Shown here: in pieces, positions 25,605 to 34,526 of the stretch | How positions within the stretch are numbered: position 1 is the first letter of the stretch | Layout: every line of letters starts with the position of its first letter | Origin: Niallia sp052318935 | GTDB lineage: Bacteria; Bacillota; Bacilli; Bacillales; Cytobacillaceae | Length of the DNA: 64,000 nucleotides | Strand: one strand, 5' to 3' | Assembly (NCBI GenBank): GCA_052318935.1 | Contig: JBQRKO010000006.1 | Program-made: the position numbers and the translations under genes | Notes under the pieces: model-generated | The model's database searches: none | What the model was told of the DNA's origin: nothing | Seen by the model: only the letters and a program-made list of their open reading frames with translations

Positions 25605-26846
25605 ATGAAGCATTTAGCACAACAAGATGAGCGAGTGTATCAAGCGATTCAACAAGAATTAGGTCGTCAAAGATCAAAGATTGAATTAATAGCATCTGAA
25701 AACTTTGTTACGGAAGCAGTAATGGAAGCTCAAGGTTCCGTTTTAACAAATAAATATGCAGAAGGCTATCCTGGAAAACGATACTATGGTGGTTGTGAAT
25801 ATGTAGATATCGTGGAAGATATTGCTAGAGATCGTGCAAAAGAAATATTCGGTGCAGAATATGTAAATGTTCAACCTCACTCAGGTGCACAAGCAAACAT
25901 GGCTGTGTATTTTACAATTTTAGAGCCTGGAGATACTGTTTTAGGGATGAATTTATCACATGGCGGCCATTTAACACACGGAAGCCCTGTAAATTTCAGC
26001 GGTGTTCTATACAACTTTGTGGAATACGGTGTGGATAAAGAAACACAATATATTAATTACGAAGATGTACGAGAAAAAGCTCTAACACATAAGCCGAAAC
26101 TAATTGTTGCTGGAGCAAGTGCATATCCACGCGAAATTGATTTTAAAAAATTCCGTGAGATTGCTGATGAAGTAGGAGCATATTTAATGGTAGATATGGC
26201 TCATATTGCTGGTCTTGTTGCTACAGGTTTACACCAAAGCCCAGTGCCATATGCTGATTTTGTAACAACTACTACACATAAAACATTACGCGGACCACGT
26301 GGTGGAATGATTTTATGTAAAGAAGAATTCGGTAAAAAAATTGATAAATCTATTTTCCCTGGAATCCAAGGCGGACCGTTAATGCATGTTATTTCTGCTA
26401 AAGCTGTTGCGTTTGGCGAAGCATTACAAGATGAGTTTAAAGTATATGGCCAAAACATTATCGCTAATGCTAAGAGATTAGCAGAAGGTTTGCAAAAAGA
26501 AGGATTAAACTTAGTATCTGGCGGAACAGACAACCATTTAATATTAGTGGATCTTCAATCATTAGGGTTGACAGGTAAAGTAGCAGAGCATGTTCTAGAT
26601 GAAGTAGGTATTACTGTTAACAAAAATGCTATTCCATTTGATCCTGCAAGCCCATTTGTAACAAGTGGTATTCGTATTGGTACAGCAGCTGTAACATCTC
26701 GTGGCTTTGGTTTAGAAGACATGGATGAAATTGCTTCTATCATTGGGTTTACACTTAAAAACCACGAAGATAACGAAAAATTAGCTGAAGCAGCAAATCG
26801 CGTAGAAGCTTTAACAAGCAAATTCGTTTTATATAAAGAACTATAA
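25605..26846 (+). CDS. glyA: Serine hydroxymethyltransferase
   Basis: GlyA converts serine and tetrahydrofolate to glycine and methylene-tetrahydrofolate with pyridoxal phosphate. The 413 residues show IASENF, NKYAEGYPGKRYYGG, the PLP-lysine motif TTTHKTLRGPRGG, VDMAHIAGL, and the C-terminal GIRIGTAAVTSRGF. The SD is GGGAGGA. Possible PurR sites upstream would tie it to purine and one-carbon supply. upp follows, as in B. subtilis. Confidence 0.98.
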   Translation: MKHLAQQDERVYQAIQQELGRQRSKIELIASENFVTEAVMEAQGSVLTNKYAEGYPGKRYYGGCEYVDIVEDIARDRAKEIFGAEYVNVQPHSGAQANMAVYFTILEPGDTVLGMNLSHGGHLTHGSPVNFSGVLYNFVEYGVDKETQYINYEDVREKALTHKPKLIVAGASAYPREIDFKKFREIADEVGAYLMVDMAHIAGLVATGLHQSPVPYADFVTTTTHKTLRGPRGGMILCKEEFGKKIDKSIFPGIQGGPLMHVISAKAVAFGEALQDEFKVYGQNIIANAKRLAEGLQKEGLNLVSGGTDNHLILVDLQSLGLTGKVAEHVLDEVGITVNKNAIPFDPASPFVTSGIRIGTAAVTSRGFGLEDMDEIASIIGFTLKNHEDNEKLAEAANRVEALTSKFVLYKEL

Positions 26847-26852
26847 GAAAAA

Positions 26853-26897
26853 CCAGCGAACCTTAAGGTGTGATAATCTTGAGGTTTGCTTTTTTAT
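26853..26897 (+). terminator. Terminator after glyA
   Basis: AGCGAACCTTAAG pairs with CTTGAGGTTTGCT, followed by TTTTTATTTTT. Confidence 0.75.
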
Positions 26898-27018
26898 TTT
26901 TCCTGACTAAAGGCGTTATATATAAATGAAACATACTATTTGTTGATTCGTTCCTATTTTTTCTGTAAAATAAATAGAAGTGTGTTTTGGAAAAAAAGAA
27001 GGAAACGGAGTGAACGTT

Positions 27019-27648
27019 GTGGCAAAAGTATTTGTATTTGATCACCCACTTATTCAGCATAAGCTTACATACATTAGAGAAGTTCAAACAGGTACAAAAG
27101 AATTTAGAGAATTAGTAGATGAAGTTGCTACATTAATGGCTTTTGAAATCACTCGTGATATGCCTTTAGAAGAGATCGAAATTCAAACACCTGTAAGCAA
27201 AACAAAATCAAAAGTACTATCTGGTAAAAAATTAGGCATCATCCCTATTTTACGTGCCGGTATCGGAATGGTTGATGGAATTTTAAAACTAATTCCAGCT
27301 GCAAAAGTTGGACATATTGGTTTATACCGTGATCCTAAAACATTAAAACCAGTAGAATATTATGTAAAACTTCCATCAGATGTGGAAGAAAGAGATTTTA
27401 TCGTAGTAGACCCAATGCTTGCTACTGGCGGATCTGCAGTAGAAGCGATTAACTCGTTAAAAAAACGCGGCGGAAAAAACATTAAATTTATGTGTTTAAT
27501 CGCTGCTCCAGAAGGCGTTGAGGTGCTGAAAGAAGCACATCCAGATGTAGATATTTATATTGCAGCATTAGATGAAAAGCTAAACGAAAAAGGATATATA
27601 GTACCAGGTTTAGGTGATGCAGGAGACCGCTTGTTTGGTACAAAATAA
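27019..27648 (+). CDS. upp: Uracil phosphoribosyltransferase
   Basis: Upp makes UMP from uracil and PRPP in pyrimidine salvage. The 209 residues show ILRAGIGMVDGIL, the PRPP loop IVVDPMLATGGSA, and YIVPGLGDAGDRLFGTK at the end. The GTG at 27019 follows CGGAGTGAAC and gives the family N-terminus AKVFVFDHPLIQHKL. An upstream ATG would add residues with no family match. Confidence 0.97.
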   Translation: MAKVFVFDHPLIQHKLTYIREVQTGTKEFRELVDEVATLMAFEITRDMPLEEIEIQTPVSKTKSKVLSGKKLGIIPILRAGIGMVDGILKLIPAAKVGHIGLYRDPKTLKPVEYYVKLPSDVEERDFIVVDPMLATGGSAVEAINSLKKRGGKNIKFMCLIAAPEGVEVLKEAHPDVDIYIAALDEKLNEKGYIVPGLGDAGDRLFGTK

Positions 27649-27663
27649 TATAGATTAACTTTT

Positions 27664-27698
27664 AAAGCCTGTCACTTATATAGAGTGACAGGCTTTTC
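27664..27698 (+). terminator. Terminator after upp
   Basis: AAAGCCTGTCACT pairs with AGTGACAGGCTTT, followed by TCTTTTTTTT. Confidence 0.9.
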
Positions 27699-27708
27699 TT
27701 TTTTTTAA

Positions 27709-27939
27709 ATGAGAACCTTGCCGGACGAAGCAGGAATCCCGCCGGATGAGGTAGGGGATTCGCCGGACGAAGCAGGAATCCCGCCGAACGGGAGAAGAAA
27801 TCCGCCGGACGAAGAAGGAACCTCGCCGGATGAGAGAAGAAATCTGCCGGACGAAGAAGGAACCTCGCCGGAAAGGAGCAGCCCTCCATCTGATGAAGAA
27901 TGGAATTCACCTCAGGAAAGAACAATAGATTTGATCTAA
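27709..27939 (+). repeat. GC-rich Pro/Asp/Glu-coding short tandem repeat
   Basis: An ATG reading frame of 76 codons starts right after the upp terminator, with no SD. It is built of short units such as CCGGACGAAGAAGGAACCTC and CCGGATGAG, coding for PPDEEGTSPDERRN-like runs. The other strand is also open (FLLRPADF-type units). The even openness, lack of SD and position argue for a non-coding repeat array rather than a gene. GC content is much higher than in its surroundings. No gene is seen from 27940 to 28118. Confidence 0.7.
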
Positions 27940-28118
27940 ATTAGACAATCTTGTGAACATATAAGGATGTTTACTGTATATTATGAAAAAAATGATAAAA
28001 TGAAATATCTCCTCTTCTTTTTTCCTTTCCTTCTGCTTTAATTCCTTGTTTTATATGTAATTTCATTTGAAAAATCCATCTGCTCAACCTCAAAATTTCT
28101 TCCAAAGGAGTATTTTAT

Positions 28119-28739
28119 ATGATTTTAAAAGAACGAAAGGAACCGATTAAATTATTGCAAGTTAAAATGTTGTTAATGAGGGCTAAAAAACATCCATCAC
28201 ATCCTAAAATAAAAGTCGATTATGCCAAAAGGCTTGCGGGATATAAAGGAGAAAGGAATGTAGATTATTATTTAAAGTTTTTACCAAGTGATAAGTTTGA
28301 TATATTTCACGATGTTACGATAAAAATAGAAGGAATGACCGTTCAAATTGATACATTAATCATTTCTTTACATGTTATTTTTATACTAGAAGTGAAAAAT
28401 ATTGCTGGTACATTGTACTTTGACCAGCGGAAAAATCAACTTATTCGGACCTATCAATCAAAAGAAGAGGTATTGCCAAACCCATTTTTACAAGTGAAAA
28501 GGCAGGCTTTTTTGTTTAAAAGAAGGTTGGAAAGTAAAAACATTAATAATTTTCAAGTGGAAAATTTTATTGTTATTAGCAATCCATACACAATTCTTAA
28601 AACAAATGAAGAGGATCGCAAATTTTTTGATAGAATGGTTCAACCAGAAGCGATTGTTGAAAAAATAGTTGAAAATATGAAGAGATATGAAAAAATAAAG
28701 TCCCTGAACAATCAATTAAAAAAGCATATCCCTTGTTAA
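28119..28739 (+). pseudogene. NERD-domain nuclease-related protein, 5' part
   Basis: The 206 residues carry a NERD domain (about 40-150), with GYKGERNVDYYL, the acidic IDTLIIS strand and the ILEVKN motif, as in Holliday-junction-resolvase-like nuclease folds. Related Bacillus proteins continue with a Cys4 C-terminal domain. Here that domain is in the -1 frame and starts within the last codons of this ORF. The switch point holds A-AAA-AAG at about 28717-28723. Either the gene is broken by a one-base change in an A-run, or a -1 ribosomal frameshift joins the halves. AAAGGAG precedes the ATG. Confidence 0.7.
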
Positions 28740-29071
28740 TACGGCAAACAAATTGTATAAGTAAAGAAATTTTTCTCCAATATAACATTGAGTTTAAAGA
28801 TATCGAGAAAGGGGTGATGTGTGAAAAATGTTTATCTTTTTCCATGGTGAGAACAAAAGGAAAGTGGATTTGTCCAAGCTGTCAATTTGTTTCGAAAAAT
28901 GCGCATATTCAAGCAATCATTGACTATTTGCTAATCAACACTACAATTACAAATCAACAATGTAGAGATTTTCTTGTAATATCATCTGAGCATATTGCAA
29001 AACATTTACTGCGCTCCATGAAGCTTTCATATGTTGGAAAAACAAATACTCGTAAATATTTCCTGTCATAA
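28733..29071 (+). pseudogene. NERD-protein C-terminal zinc-ribbon part, -1 frame
   Basis: This frame encodes MCEKCLSFSMV...WICPSCQF, a Cys4 zinc ribbon, followed by a helical tail with TITNQQCRDFLVISSEHIAKHLLRSM. In intact Bacillus NERD proteins this block is C-terminal to the NERD domain. No SD is seen before the TTG at 28733, and the frame is open upstream into the preceding ORF. That fits a single gene split by a frame change better than a separate gene. Confidence 0.65.
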
Positions 29072-29179
29072 TAAATCCCCTCCTCACACATATTTTTCCC
29101 TTTAAGTGAAACGATAAGCTATACCCTTTATCATAAATTCTCCAAATTTTATTTCAGTAAAGTATAAAGGAGATCCAAC

Positions 29180-31396
29180 ATGAAAAAATTCATCATACTA
29201 ATAGCCTTATGCACGCTCCTATGGACAAATAATACACATGCCATCTCAATAAATCTCCCATCTATTCCAAAGGAAAACTTTAATGAAAGAAAAATAGCAA
29301 TTGTTAAAACAGAAAACCCTTTTTCGAGTAAAGAGATAGACCAGCTTTTACAGTCTTATAAAACGATAAAAAAACGCAATGTTTTTCATGAAGTTTTCAA
29401 CGGGTTTTCTGTGGAGGGATCGATTGCTGAATTGAAAATATTAGCACGAAACCAATTAGTTGAAATGGTTTCGCCTGTACATACTTATAAGGTAGAAACC
29501 GAAAATCCGGTGCAGTTAATTGGAGCAGAATTCAAAGAAAATATTAATCGAACATATAAACAGTTGACCGGAAAGGGGGTAAAAGTTGGGGTGATTGATA
29601 CAGGGATTGATTATAAGCATCCTGATTTAAAGGCAAATTATAAAGGAGGATGGGATTTTGTAGATCGTGATAAAAACCCGATGGAAACAGTTGGGAAGGG
29701 AACGAGAAATACACTGCATGGTACACATGTTGCAGGTATTATTGCCGCAGATGGAAAAATAAAAGGGGTTGCTCCGCAAGCAGAAATTATTGCTTACCGA
29801 GCACTTGGTCCAGGCGGATCTGGAACGACAGAACAAATACTAGCAGCTATTGAACAAGCGATAAAAGATAAAGTAGATATTTTAAACCTGTCATTGGGTA
29901 GTGAAATAAATGGGCCGGATCTCCCTATTAGTTTAGCTTTAAATAAAGCGGTAAAAAAAGGGATTATTGCGGTTGCTGCAGCAGGTAATTCGGGACCTTC
30001 TGAATGGACAGTAGGTTCTCCTGGTACAGCAAGTAAAGCAATTTCTGTTGGAGCTTCTACCCCATATATGCAAATAGCTTCTATAAAAATAAATAATAAA
30101 TCCCTATTTTTAACTAGTATGAAACAGAGCGAAAGCTGGAGAAAGTCTAATTTAATGGAAGTAGTTAGTGCAGGACTTGGGAAGAAACAAAATATAAAAA
30201 ATGTAGATGGGAAGATGGTGTTATTAGAAAGAGGGGAATTGACTTTTACAGAAAAGGTCATGAATGCGTATAAAGCTGGAGCAACAGCTGTGCTGATTTC
30301 TAACAATATCGATGGTCCTCTTATCGGAAGCTTGGAAAAAGAAATTCCTATTCCTGTTGCGGGAATAACAAAAGGTGAAGGAGAAATCATTAAACAAAAA
30401 CTCAAAAACGCTCCTTTATATGTACGTGTTGAAACAAAATGGGAAAAAGATCTACTAGCTGATTTTAGTTCAAGAGGCCCTGTTACTAATAGTTGGGAAA
30501 TAAAACCAGATGTGCTTGCTCCAGGGGTTGTGATAAATAGCACAGTTCCAGGTGGATATATGTCCCTTCAAGGAACCAGTATGGCTGCACCCCATGTAGC
30601 AGGAGCATGTGCCTTGATATTGGAAGCCCATCCTAATTGGACCCCGGAAGAAGTAAAAGCGGCTCTTATGAATACGGCAAAACCAATGATGAATCGAGAA
30701 GGAAAGAGATATAAAGTATATGAACAAGGAGCGGGAAGAATTCAAGTGAAAGAGGCCATTAGAGCTAATATACTCATCATGCCCGGCTCTATTCGATTTG
30801 GGAAATTCCGGTTTGTTGACCATCTCCATGAGCATACAGCGTATATAAAAGTAAAAAATGTCGGAGAGACAATAGAACAGATCTCCTTTTCTATACCAAA
30901 AAAGAAAGACGGCATTACTTGGGAGATGCCCTTTTCCTTTCGTTTAGAAAAGGGGGAAACAAAAAATGTACCGATTAGCATGATGGTGGATAGTGAAGTT
31001 TTTAAAGAGAATCTTCAAGATGGTACATTAGAAATAAGGGCAGGAAAACAACAAATACATATTCCTTATTTATATGTACTAGAAGAACCGAACTACCCAA
31101 GAATAATGGGATTCGACCTTATAAAAGATAACAAAGAAAACACATATAAATATGAAGTGTATTTACCTGGTGGAGCAGAGGAGTTTGGCATCGCCTTATT
31201 TGAAAAAGAAAGTTTACAGTTTGCCCAATTTCTAGATTGGAAAAAAGATGTTAGAAGAGGGATGATAACATCTAAAATTAAAGAAGAGAACATACCAGAT
31301 GAAGGGGAATATATAGTAAAAGTATTTGCACGAAAATCCGGAAAAGAGGACATCATTAGTTCATATTTGTCTATTGGACCATGGAAATCAAAATGA
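29180..31396 (+). CDS. Secreted subtilisin-family serine protease (Vpr-like)
   Basis: This extracellular protease of 738 residues has a signal peptide (1-21, cut near THA-IS), an inhibitor I9-like propeptide (about 35-105), and a peptidase S8 domain with Asp140 (VIDTGIDY), His180 (HGTHVAG) and Ser467 (GTSMAAPH). The oxyanion Asn is in AAGNSGP. A PA domain is inserted between His and Ser (about 325-415). A C-terminal beta domain follows. The layout is that of Vpr. No sortase or S-layer anchor is seen. AAGGAG precedes the ATG. The gene is not part of this region in B. subtilis, so it is a local insertion with the NERD gene. Confidence 0.93.
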   Translation: MKKFIILIALCTLLWTNNTHAISINLPSIPKENFNERKIAIVKTENPFSSKEIDQLLQSYKTIKKRNVFHEVFNGFSVEGSIAELKILARNQLVEMVSPVHTYKVETENPVQLIGAEFKENINRTYKQLTGKGVKVGVIDTGIDYKHPDLKANYKGGWDFVDRDKNPMETVGKGTRNTLHGTHVAGIIAADGKIKGVAPQAEIIAYRALGPGGSGTTEQILAAIEQAIKDKVDILNLSLGSEINGPDLPISLALNKAVKKGIIAVAAAGNSGPSEWTVGSPGTASKAISVGASTPYMQIASIKINNKSLFLTSMKQSESWRKSNLMEVVSAGLGKKQNIKNVDGKMVLLERGELTFTEKVMNAYKAGATAVLISNNIDGPLIGSLEKEIPIPVAGITKGEGEIIKQKLKNAPLYVRVETKWEKDLLADFSSRGPVTNSWEIKPDVLAPGVVINSTVPGGYMSLQGTSMAAPHVAGACALILEAHPNWTPEEVKAALMNTAKPMMNREGKRYKVYEQGAGRIQVKEAIRANILIMPGSIRFGKFRFVDHLHEHTAYIKVKNVGETIEQISFSIPKKKDGITWEMPFSFRLEKGETKNVPISMMVDSEVFKENLQDGTLEIRAGKQQIHIPYLYVLEEPNYPRIMGFDLIKDNKENTYKYEVYLPGGAEEFGIALFEKESLQFAQFLDWKKDVRRGMITSKIKEENIPDEGEYIVKVFARKSGKEDIISSYLSIGPWKSK

Positions 31397-31928
31397 CATA
31401 TGATATATATAGAAGAAACGCAACTTTGAGGGGAACCGTAATAATGATAGAGTTTTCCTAAATGAGTATGTGTTTCTTCTATAAATTCGGTCTATATTTA
31501 TAAAAATTTAAAAAGTATGTGAATAAATTCTCTAATCTATAAAAAAATAGTTATTTCATGTTAAAATAAATAATGTTAAAACAGGTACTTATCAATAGCC
31601 ACTTTTTTGTAACATTCCATGCTCTTTTTTTGAAGTATCCGTTTTCAATAATAGTATCATGAATATATTGTGAAATATATGATTGTAGCGTTTCAACACT
31701 ATTAATACTAATTGACATTGACATTGGCTTATTGTATGCTTACAAAGGGAAGAATGGCAGGGTTTTCAGCTTAATTTTTCATTTAATTTAGGCGATTTTA
31801 AGAGATTGCTTTGTTTTTATGAGGTTTTTCTATTTTCTAATATGTTTTCACTAGAAAGTAGAGCTTTAGACACTGACATTTGACTAAACAGTTTTGCAGA
31901 AAGAAAGTGATCAGGAGATTGGCTAATT
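31397..31928 (+). promoter_or_regulatory. Leader of the atp operon with sigma-A promoter
   Basis: TTGACA at 31712-31717 and TATGCT at 31735-31740 are 17 bases apart and form a good sigma-A promoter about 190 bases before atpI. Further upstream, an inverted repeat (ATAGAAGAAAC at about 31409, GTTTCTTCTAT at about 31471) may end the protease transcript. No gene is seen in the 532 bases. Confidence 0.65.
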
Positions 31929-32318
31929 ATGCTTGAAATTAGACTGATGCTATCAAGACAAGGTAGATACATATCTGTTTTATTGTCTTTATATTTAATA
32001 GGGTGGGCTTTGACCCCGTTCCAGCCGGTTTTTTTAGGGCTGATTATTGGAACTGGTTTAAGCTTTTTTAACATGTTTTTACTAGTAAGAAGAATGGGGA
32101 AGTTTAATACAGCAATTGATAAAGGAAAAAAAATATCCTCGTTAGGCATGCTGTCAAGAATGGCAACCGCTATACTTGGAGTAGCATTGGCGATGGAATT
32201 TCCTGAACATATTCATCTTATTAGTGTGGTTATTGGATTAATGACTTCTTATGTAGTCATTATGATAGATTTTATATTAAATACTATTCAAACAGGTAGT
32301 AACAAAAAAGAGAGGTGA
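31929..32318 (+). CDS. atpI: ATP synthase protein I
   Basis: AtpI is a small membrane protein of 129 residues that helps assembly of the c-ring and perhaps Mg2+ uptake. It has four hydrophobic helices (about 15-30, 35-55, 75-90, 95-120). Its place as first gene of the operon is the main support, as the sequence is weakly conserved in the family. AGGAGA precedes the ATG at a slightly long distance. atpB starts six bases after its stop. Confidence 0.85.
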   Translation: MLEIRLMLSRQGRYISVLLSLYLIGWALTPFQPVFLGLIIGTGLSFFNMFLLVRRMGKFNTAIDKGKKISSLGMLSRMATAILGVALAMEFPEHIHLISVVIGLMTSYVVIMIDFILNTIQTGSNKKER

Positions 32319-32324
32319 ACATGA

Positions 32325-33047
32325 TTGGAACATAAAGAACCGATTTACCACTTGTTTGGCATCGATTTTTTGCAGTTTAATTTAGCAAATGTAATGATGA
32401 TTACCATTGCAAGTGCAATAGTATTAATTATAGCAGTACTTGCAACACGAAAGCTGGCCCTAAAGCCTACTGGACTCCAAAACTTTATGGAGTGGGTAAT
32501 GGACTTTGTAAAAAATATCATCAACAGTACAATGGACTGGAAAGATGGTGGGAAGTTCCATATTTTAGGTATCACGCTTATATTTTATATTTTTGTCTCA
32601 AATATGTTAGGATTGCCTTTTGCCATTGTAATAAATGGGGAGCTTTGGTGGAAATCACCGACAGCAGATCCAACTATTACGTTAACACTAGCAGTGTTGA
32701 TTATTGCTCTCACTCATTATTATGGTATTAAACAAAAAGGATTTAAAGAATATTCTAAAGGTTTCTTCAGTCCAATGAAGTTTTTATTTCCTTTAAAAAT
32801 CATAGAAGAGTTTGCAAATACACTTACTCTTGGATTACGTCTCTACGGTAACATATATGCAGGTGAATTGTTGCTATCCCTTTTAGTAGGATCATTAGCA
32901 GCTACAGGAACAGCAGGCTTAATAGCTGCCATTCCGTTAACACTTGTATGGCAAGGTTTTTCGATATTTGTCGGTACAATACAGGCATACATCTTTACAA
33001 TGTTAACAATGGTTTACATGTCTCATAAAGTTAGTCATGACCATTAA
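32325..33047 (+). CDS. atpB: ATP synthase F0 subunit a
   Basis: Subunit a forms the proton half-channels next to the c-ring. The 240 residues are highly hydrophobic. The essential Arg lies in LTLGLRLYGNIYAGE, and the C-terminal helix contains LVWQGFSIFVGTIQAYIFTMLT. The start is TTG behind GAGGTGAAC. Confidence 0.95.
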   Translation: MEHKEPIYHLFGIDFLQFNLANVMMITIASAIVLIIAVLATRKLALKPTGLQNFMEWVMDFVKNIINSTMDWKDGGKFHILGITLIFYIFVSNMLGLPFAIVINGELWWKSPTADPTITLTLAVLIIALTHYYGIKQKGFKEYSKGFFSPMKFLFPLKIIEEFANTLTLGLRLYGNIYAGELLLSLLVGSLAATGTAGLIAAIPLTLVWQGFSIFVGTIQAYIFTMLTMVYMSHKVSHDH

Positions 33048-33116
33048 TATATACCCTTTGTTACAAAAGGTGAAACTAAAAAATAACTTATGTTTATAAA
33101 TTAGGAGGAAAAAATA

Positions 33117-33329
33117 ATGAATCTTATAGCAGCAGCAATAGCAATCGGTTTAGCAGCACTTGGAGCAGGTATTGGTAACGGATTAATCGTAGGTCGTACA
33201 GTAGAAGGAATTGCTCGTCAACCAGAAGCGCGCGGTTTACTACAAACAACAATGTTCATCGGTGTTGCCCTAGTAGAAGCACTACCAATTATCGGCGTAG
33301 TTATTGCATTCATGGTTTTAAACCGTTAA
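33117..33329 (+). CDS. atpE: ATP synthase F0 subunit c
   Basis: Subunit c builds the rotating ring and carries the proton-binding carboxylate. The 70 residues form two helices joined by the polar loop ARQPEARG. The acidic residue is Glu in GVALVEALPIIGVV. The glycine pattern AALGAGIGNGLIVG in helix 1 is typical of proton-type rings. The SD is AGGAGG. Confidence 0.97.
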   Translation: MNLIAAAIAIGLAALGAGIGNGLIVGRTVEGIARQPEARGLLQTTMFIGVALVEALPIIGVVIAFMVLNR

Positions 33330-33349
33330 TTCATAATGTTATCTTATGC

Positions 33350-33380
33350 GGCGAAGACAATCTTCTATAAGAACTTCGCC
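33350..33380 (+). promoter_or_regulatory. Stem-loop between atpE and atpF
   Basis: GGCGAAG and CTTCGCC form a GC-rich hairpin, followed by TTTCC. It may stop part of the transcripts or protect the atpE 3' end, which would favour extra subunit c. Confidence 0.55.
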
Positions 33381-33435
33381 TTTCCTTTATGTCCTAAAAT
33401 GTAATAATGGTTGAGTATTGAAGGGAGTGAACCAA

Positions 33436-33969
33436 GTGTTATTGAACAATTTAGTTCTGGGAGCTGCAGAAGCTGCATCTCATGAAGGTATAAATTATGG
33501 AGATATTATCTTACAGCTCGTTGTTTTTATCGTTCTTCTTTTTTTGTTAAAGAAATTAGCTTGGGGCCCATTAATGGGAATCATGAAACAAAGGGAAGAG
33601 TTCGTAGCAAACGAAATTGAAGCAGCAGAAAAAAGCCGAAAAGATGCTGCGAACGTTTTAGAAGAGCAACGTGTATTGTTAAAAGAAGCGCGTGTAGAAG
33701 CGCAAAATTTAATGGAAAATGCAAAAGCTCAGGCAAATGCACAAAGAGAACAAATTATTGCAGATGCAAAACAAGATGCAGAACGTTTAAAGAGCTCTGC
33801 TTTGCTTGAAATTGATCAGCAAAAAGAAAAGGCTGTTGCAGCTATTCGTGATCAAGTATCGTCACTATCTGTATTAATCGCTTCAAAGGTTATTGAAAAA
33901 GAATTAAATGAACAAGATCAAGAGAAGCTGATAAATGATTATATACAAGAGGTAGGCGAAAAACGATGA
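33436..33969 (+). CDS. atpF: ATP synthase F0 subunit b
   Basis: Subunit b is the outer stalk linking F0 to F1. The 177 residues have one transmembrane helix (about 20-40, DIILQLVVFIVLLFLL) and a long Ala/Glu/Lys-rich coiled coil. I chose GTG 33436 because AAGGGAG lies eight bases upstream. Translation from TTG 33418 would run over this SD. The stop overlaps the start of atpH (ATGA). Confidence 0.95.
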   Translation: MLLNNLVLGAAEAASHEGINYGDIILQLVVFIVLLFLLKKLAWGPLMGIMKQREEFVANEIEAAEKSRKDAANVLEEQRVLLKEARVEAQNLMENAKAQANAQREQIIADAKQDAERLKSSALLEIDQQKEKAVAAIRDQVSSLSVLIASKVIEKELNEQDQEKLINDYIQEVGEKR

Positions 33970-34502
33970 TGGATATAGGAGTTTCAAAGCGATACGCTTT
34001 AGCCCTTTTCCAAATCGCAAAAGAGAACGGTAACGTAGATCAATTGGAAGAGGAAGTTCGTGTTGTAAAAACATTTTTTACTGCTTCATCTGAATTACAT
34101 CTGATTTTAAAATCTCCTAATATTTCATTGGAGAAGAAAAAAGAGTTAGTAAAGAATGCTTTTGCTCAGGCAAGCAGCTCTTTACAAAACTTATTGATGT
34201 TATTGATAGATCGTCACCGTGAAGACTATATTGCAAGTATATGTGATCAATTTTTATTTTTAATAAATGAAGAAAAAGGGATTGCAGATGCAAAAGTCTA
34301 CTCTGTACGACCATTATCAGATGATGAAAAAAGTGCAATTTCCGCTGCTTTTGCAGTAAAAGTGGGTAAAACATCGCTTAATATTGAAAATATAGTAGAT
34401 TCCAATCTTTTAGGTGGAATAATTGTTCGAATCGGAAATCAAATTTTTGACGGTAGCTTGCAAGGCAAACTAGATCGTCTACAACGAAAATTATTAGGAT
34501 AG
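33966..34502 (+). CDS. atpH: ATP synthase F1 subunit delta
   Basis: Subunit delta (OSCP) joins the outer stalk to the top of F1. The 178 residues show the family start VSKRYALALFQIAKENG and the C-terminal block LLGGIIVRIGNQIFDGSLQGKLDRLQRKL. The four-base overlap with atpF indicates translational coupling. Confidence 0.95.
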   Translation: MMDIGVSKRYALALFQIAKENGNVDQLEEEVRVVKTFFTASSELHLILKSPNISLEKKKELVKNAFAQASSSLQNLLMLLIDRHREDYIASICDQFLFLINEEKGIADAKVYSVRPLSDDEKSAISAAFAVKVGKTSLNIENIVDSNLLGGIIVRIGNQIFDGSLQGKLDRLQRKLLG

Positions 34503-34526
34503 TATTTCTAGATAGGGGTGAAACGC

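Noticed and set aside
27709..27939. CRISPR-like or collagen-like gene at the GC-rich array
   Set aside because: The units are too short and irregular for CRISPR, and the coded PPDE units are not Gly-X-Y. A start signal is missing.
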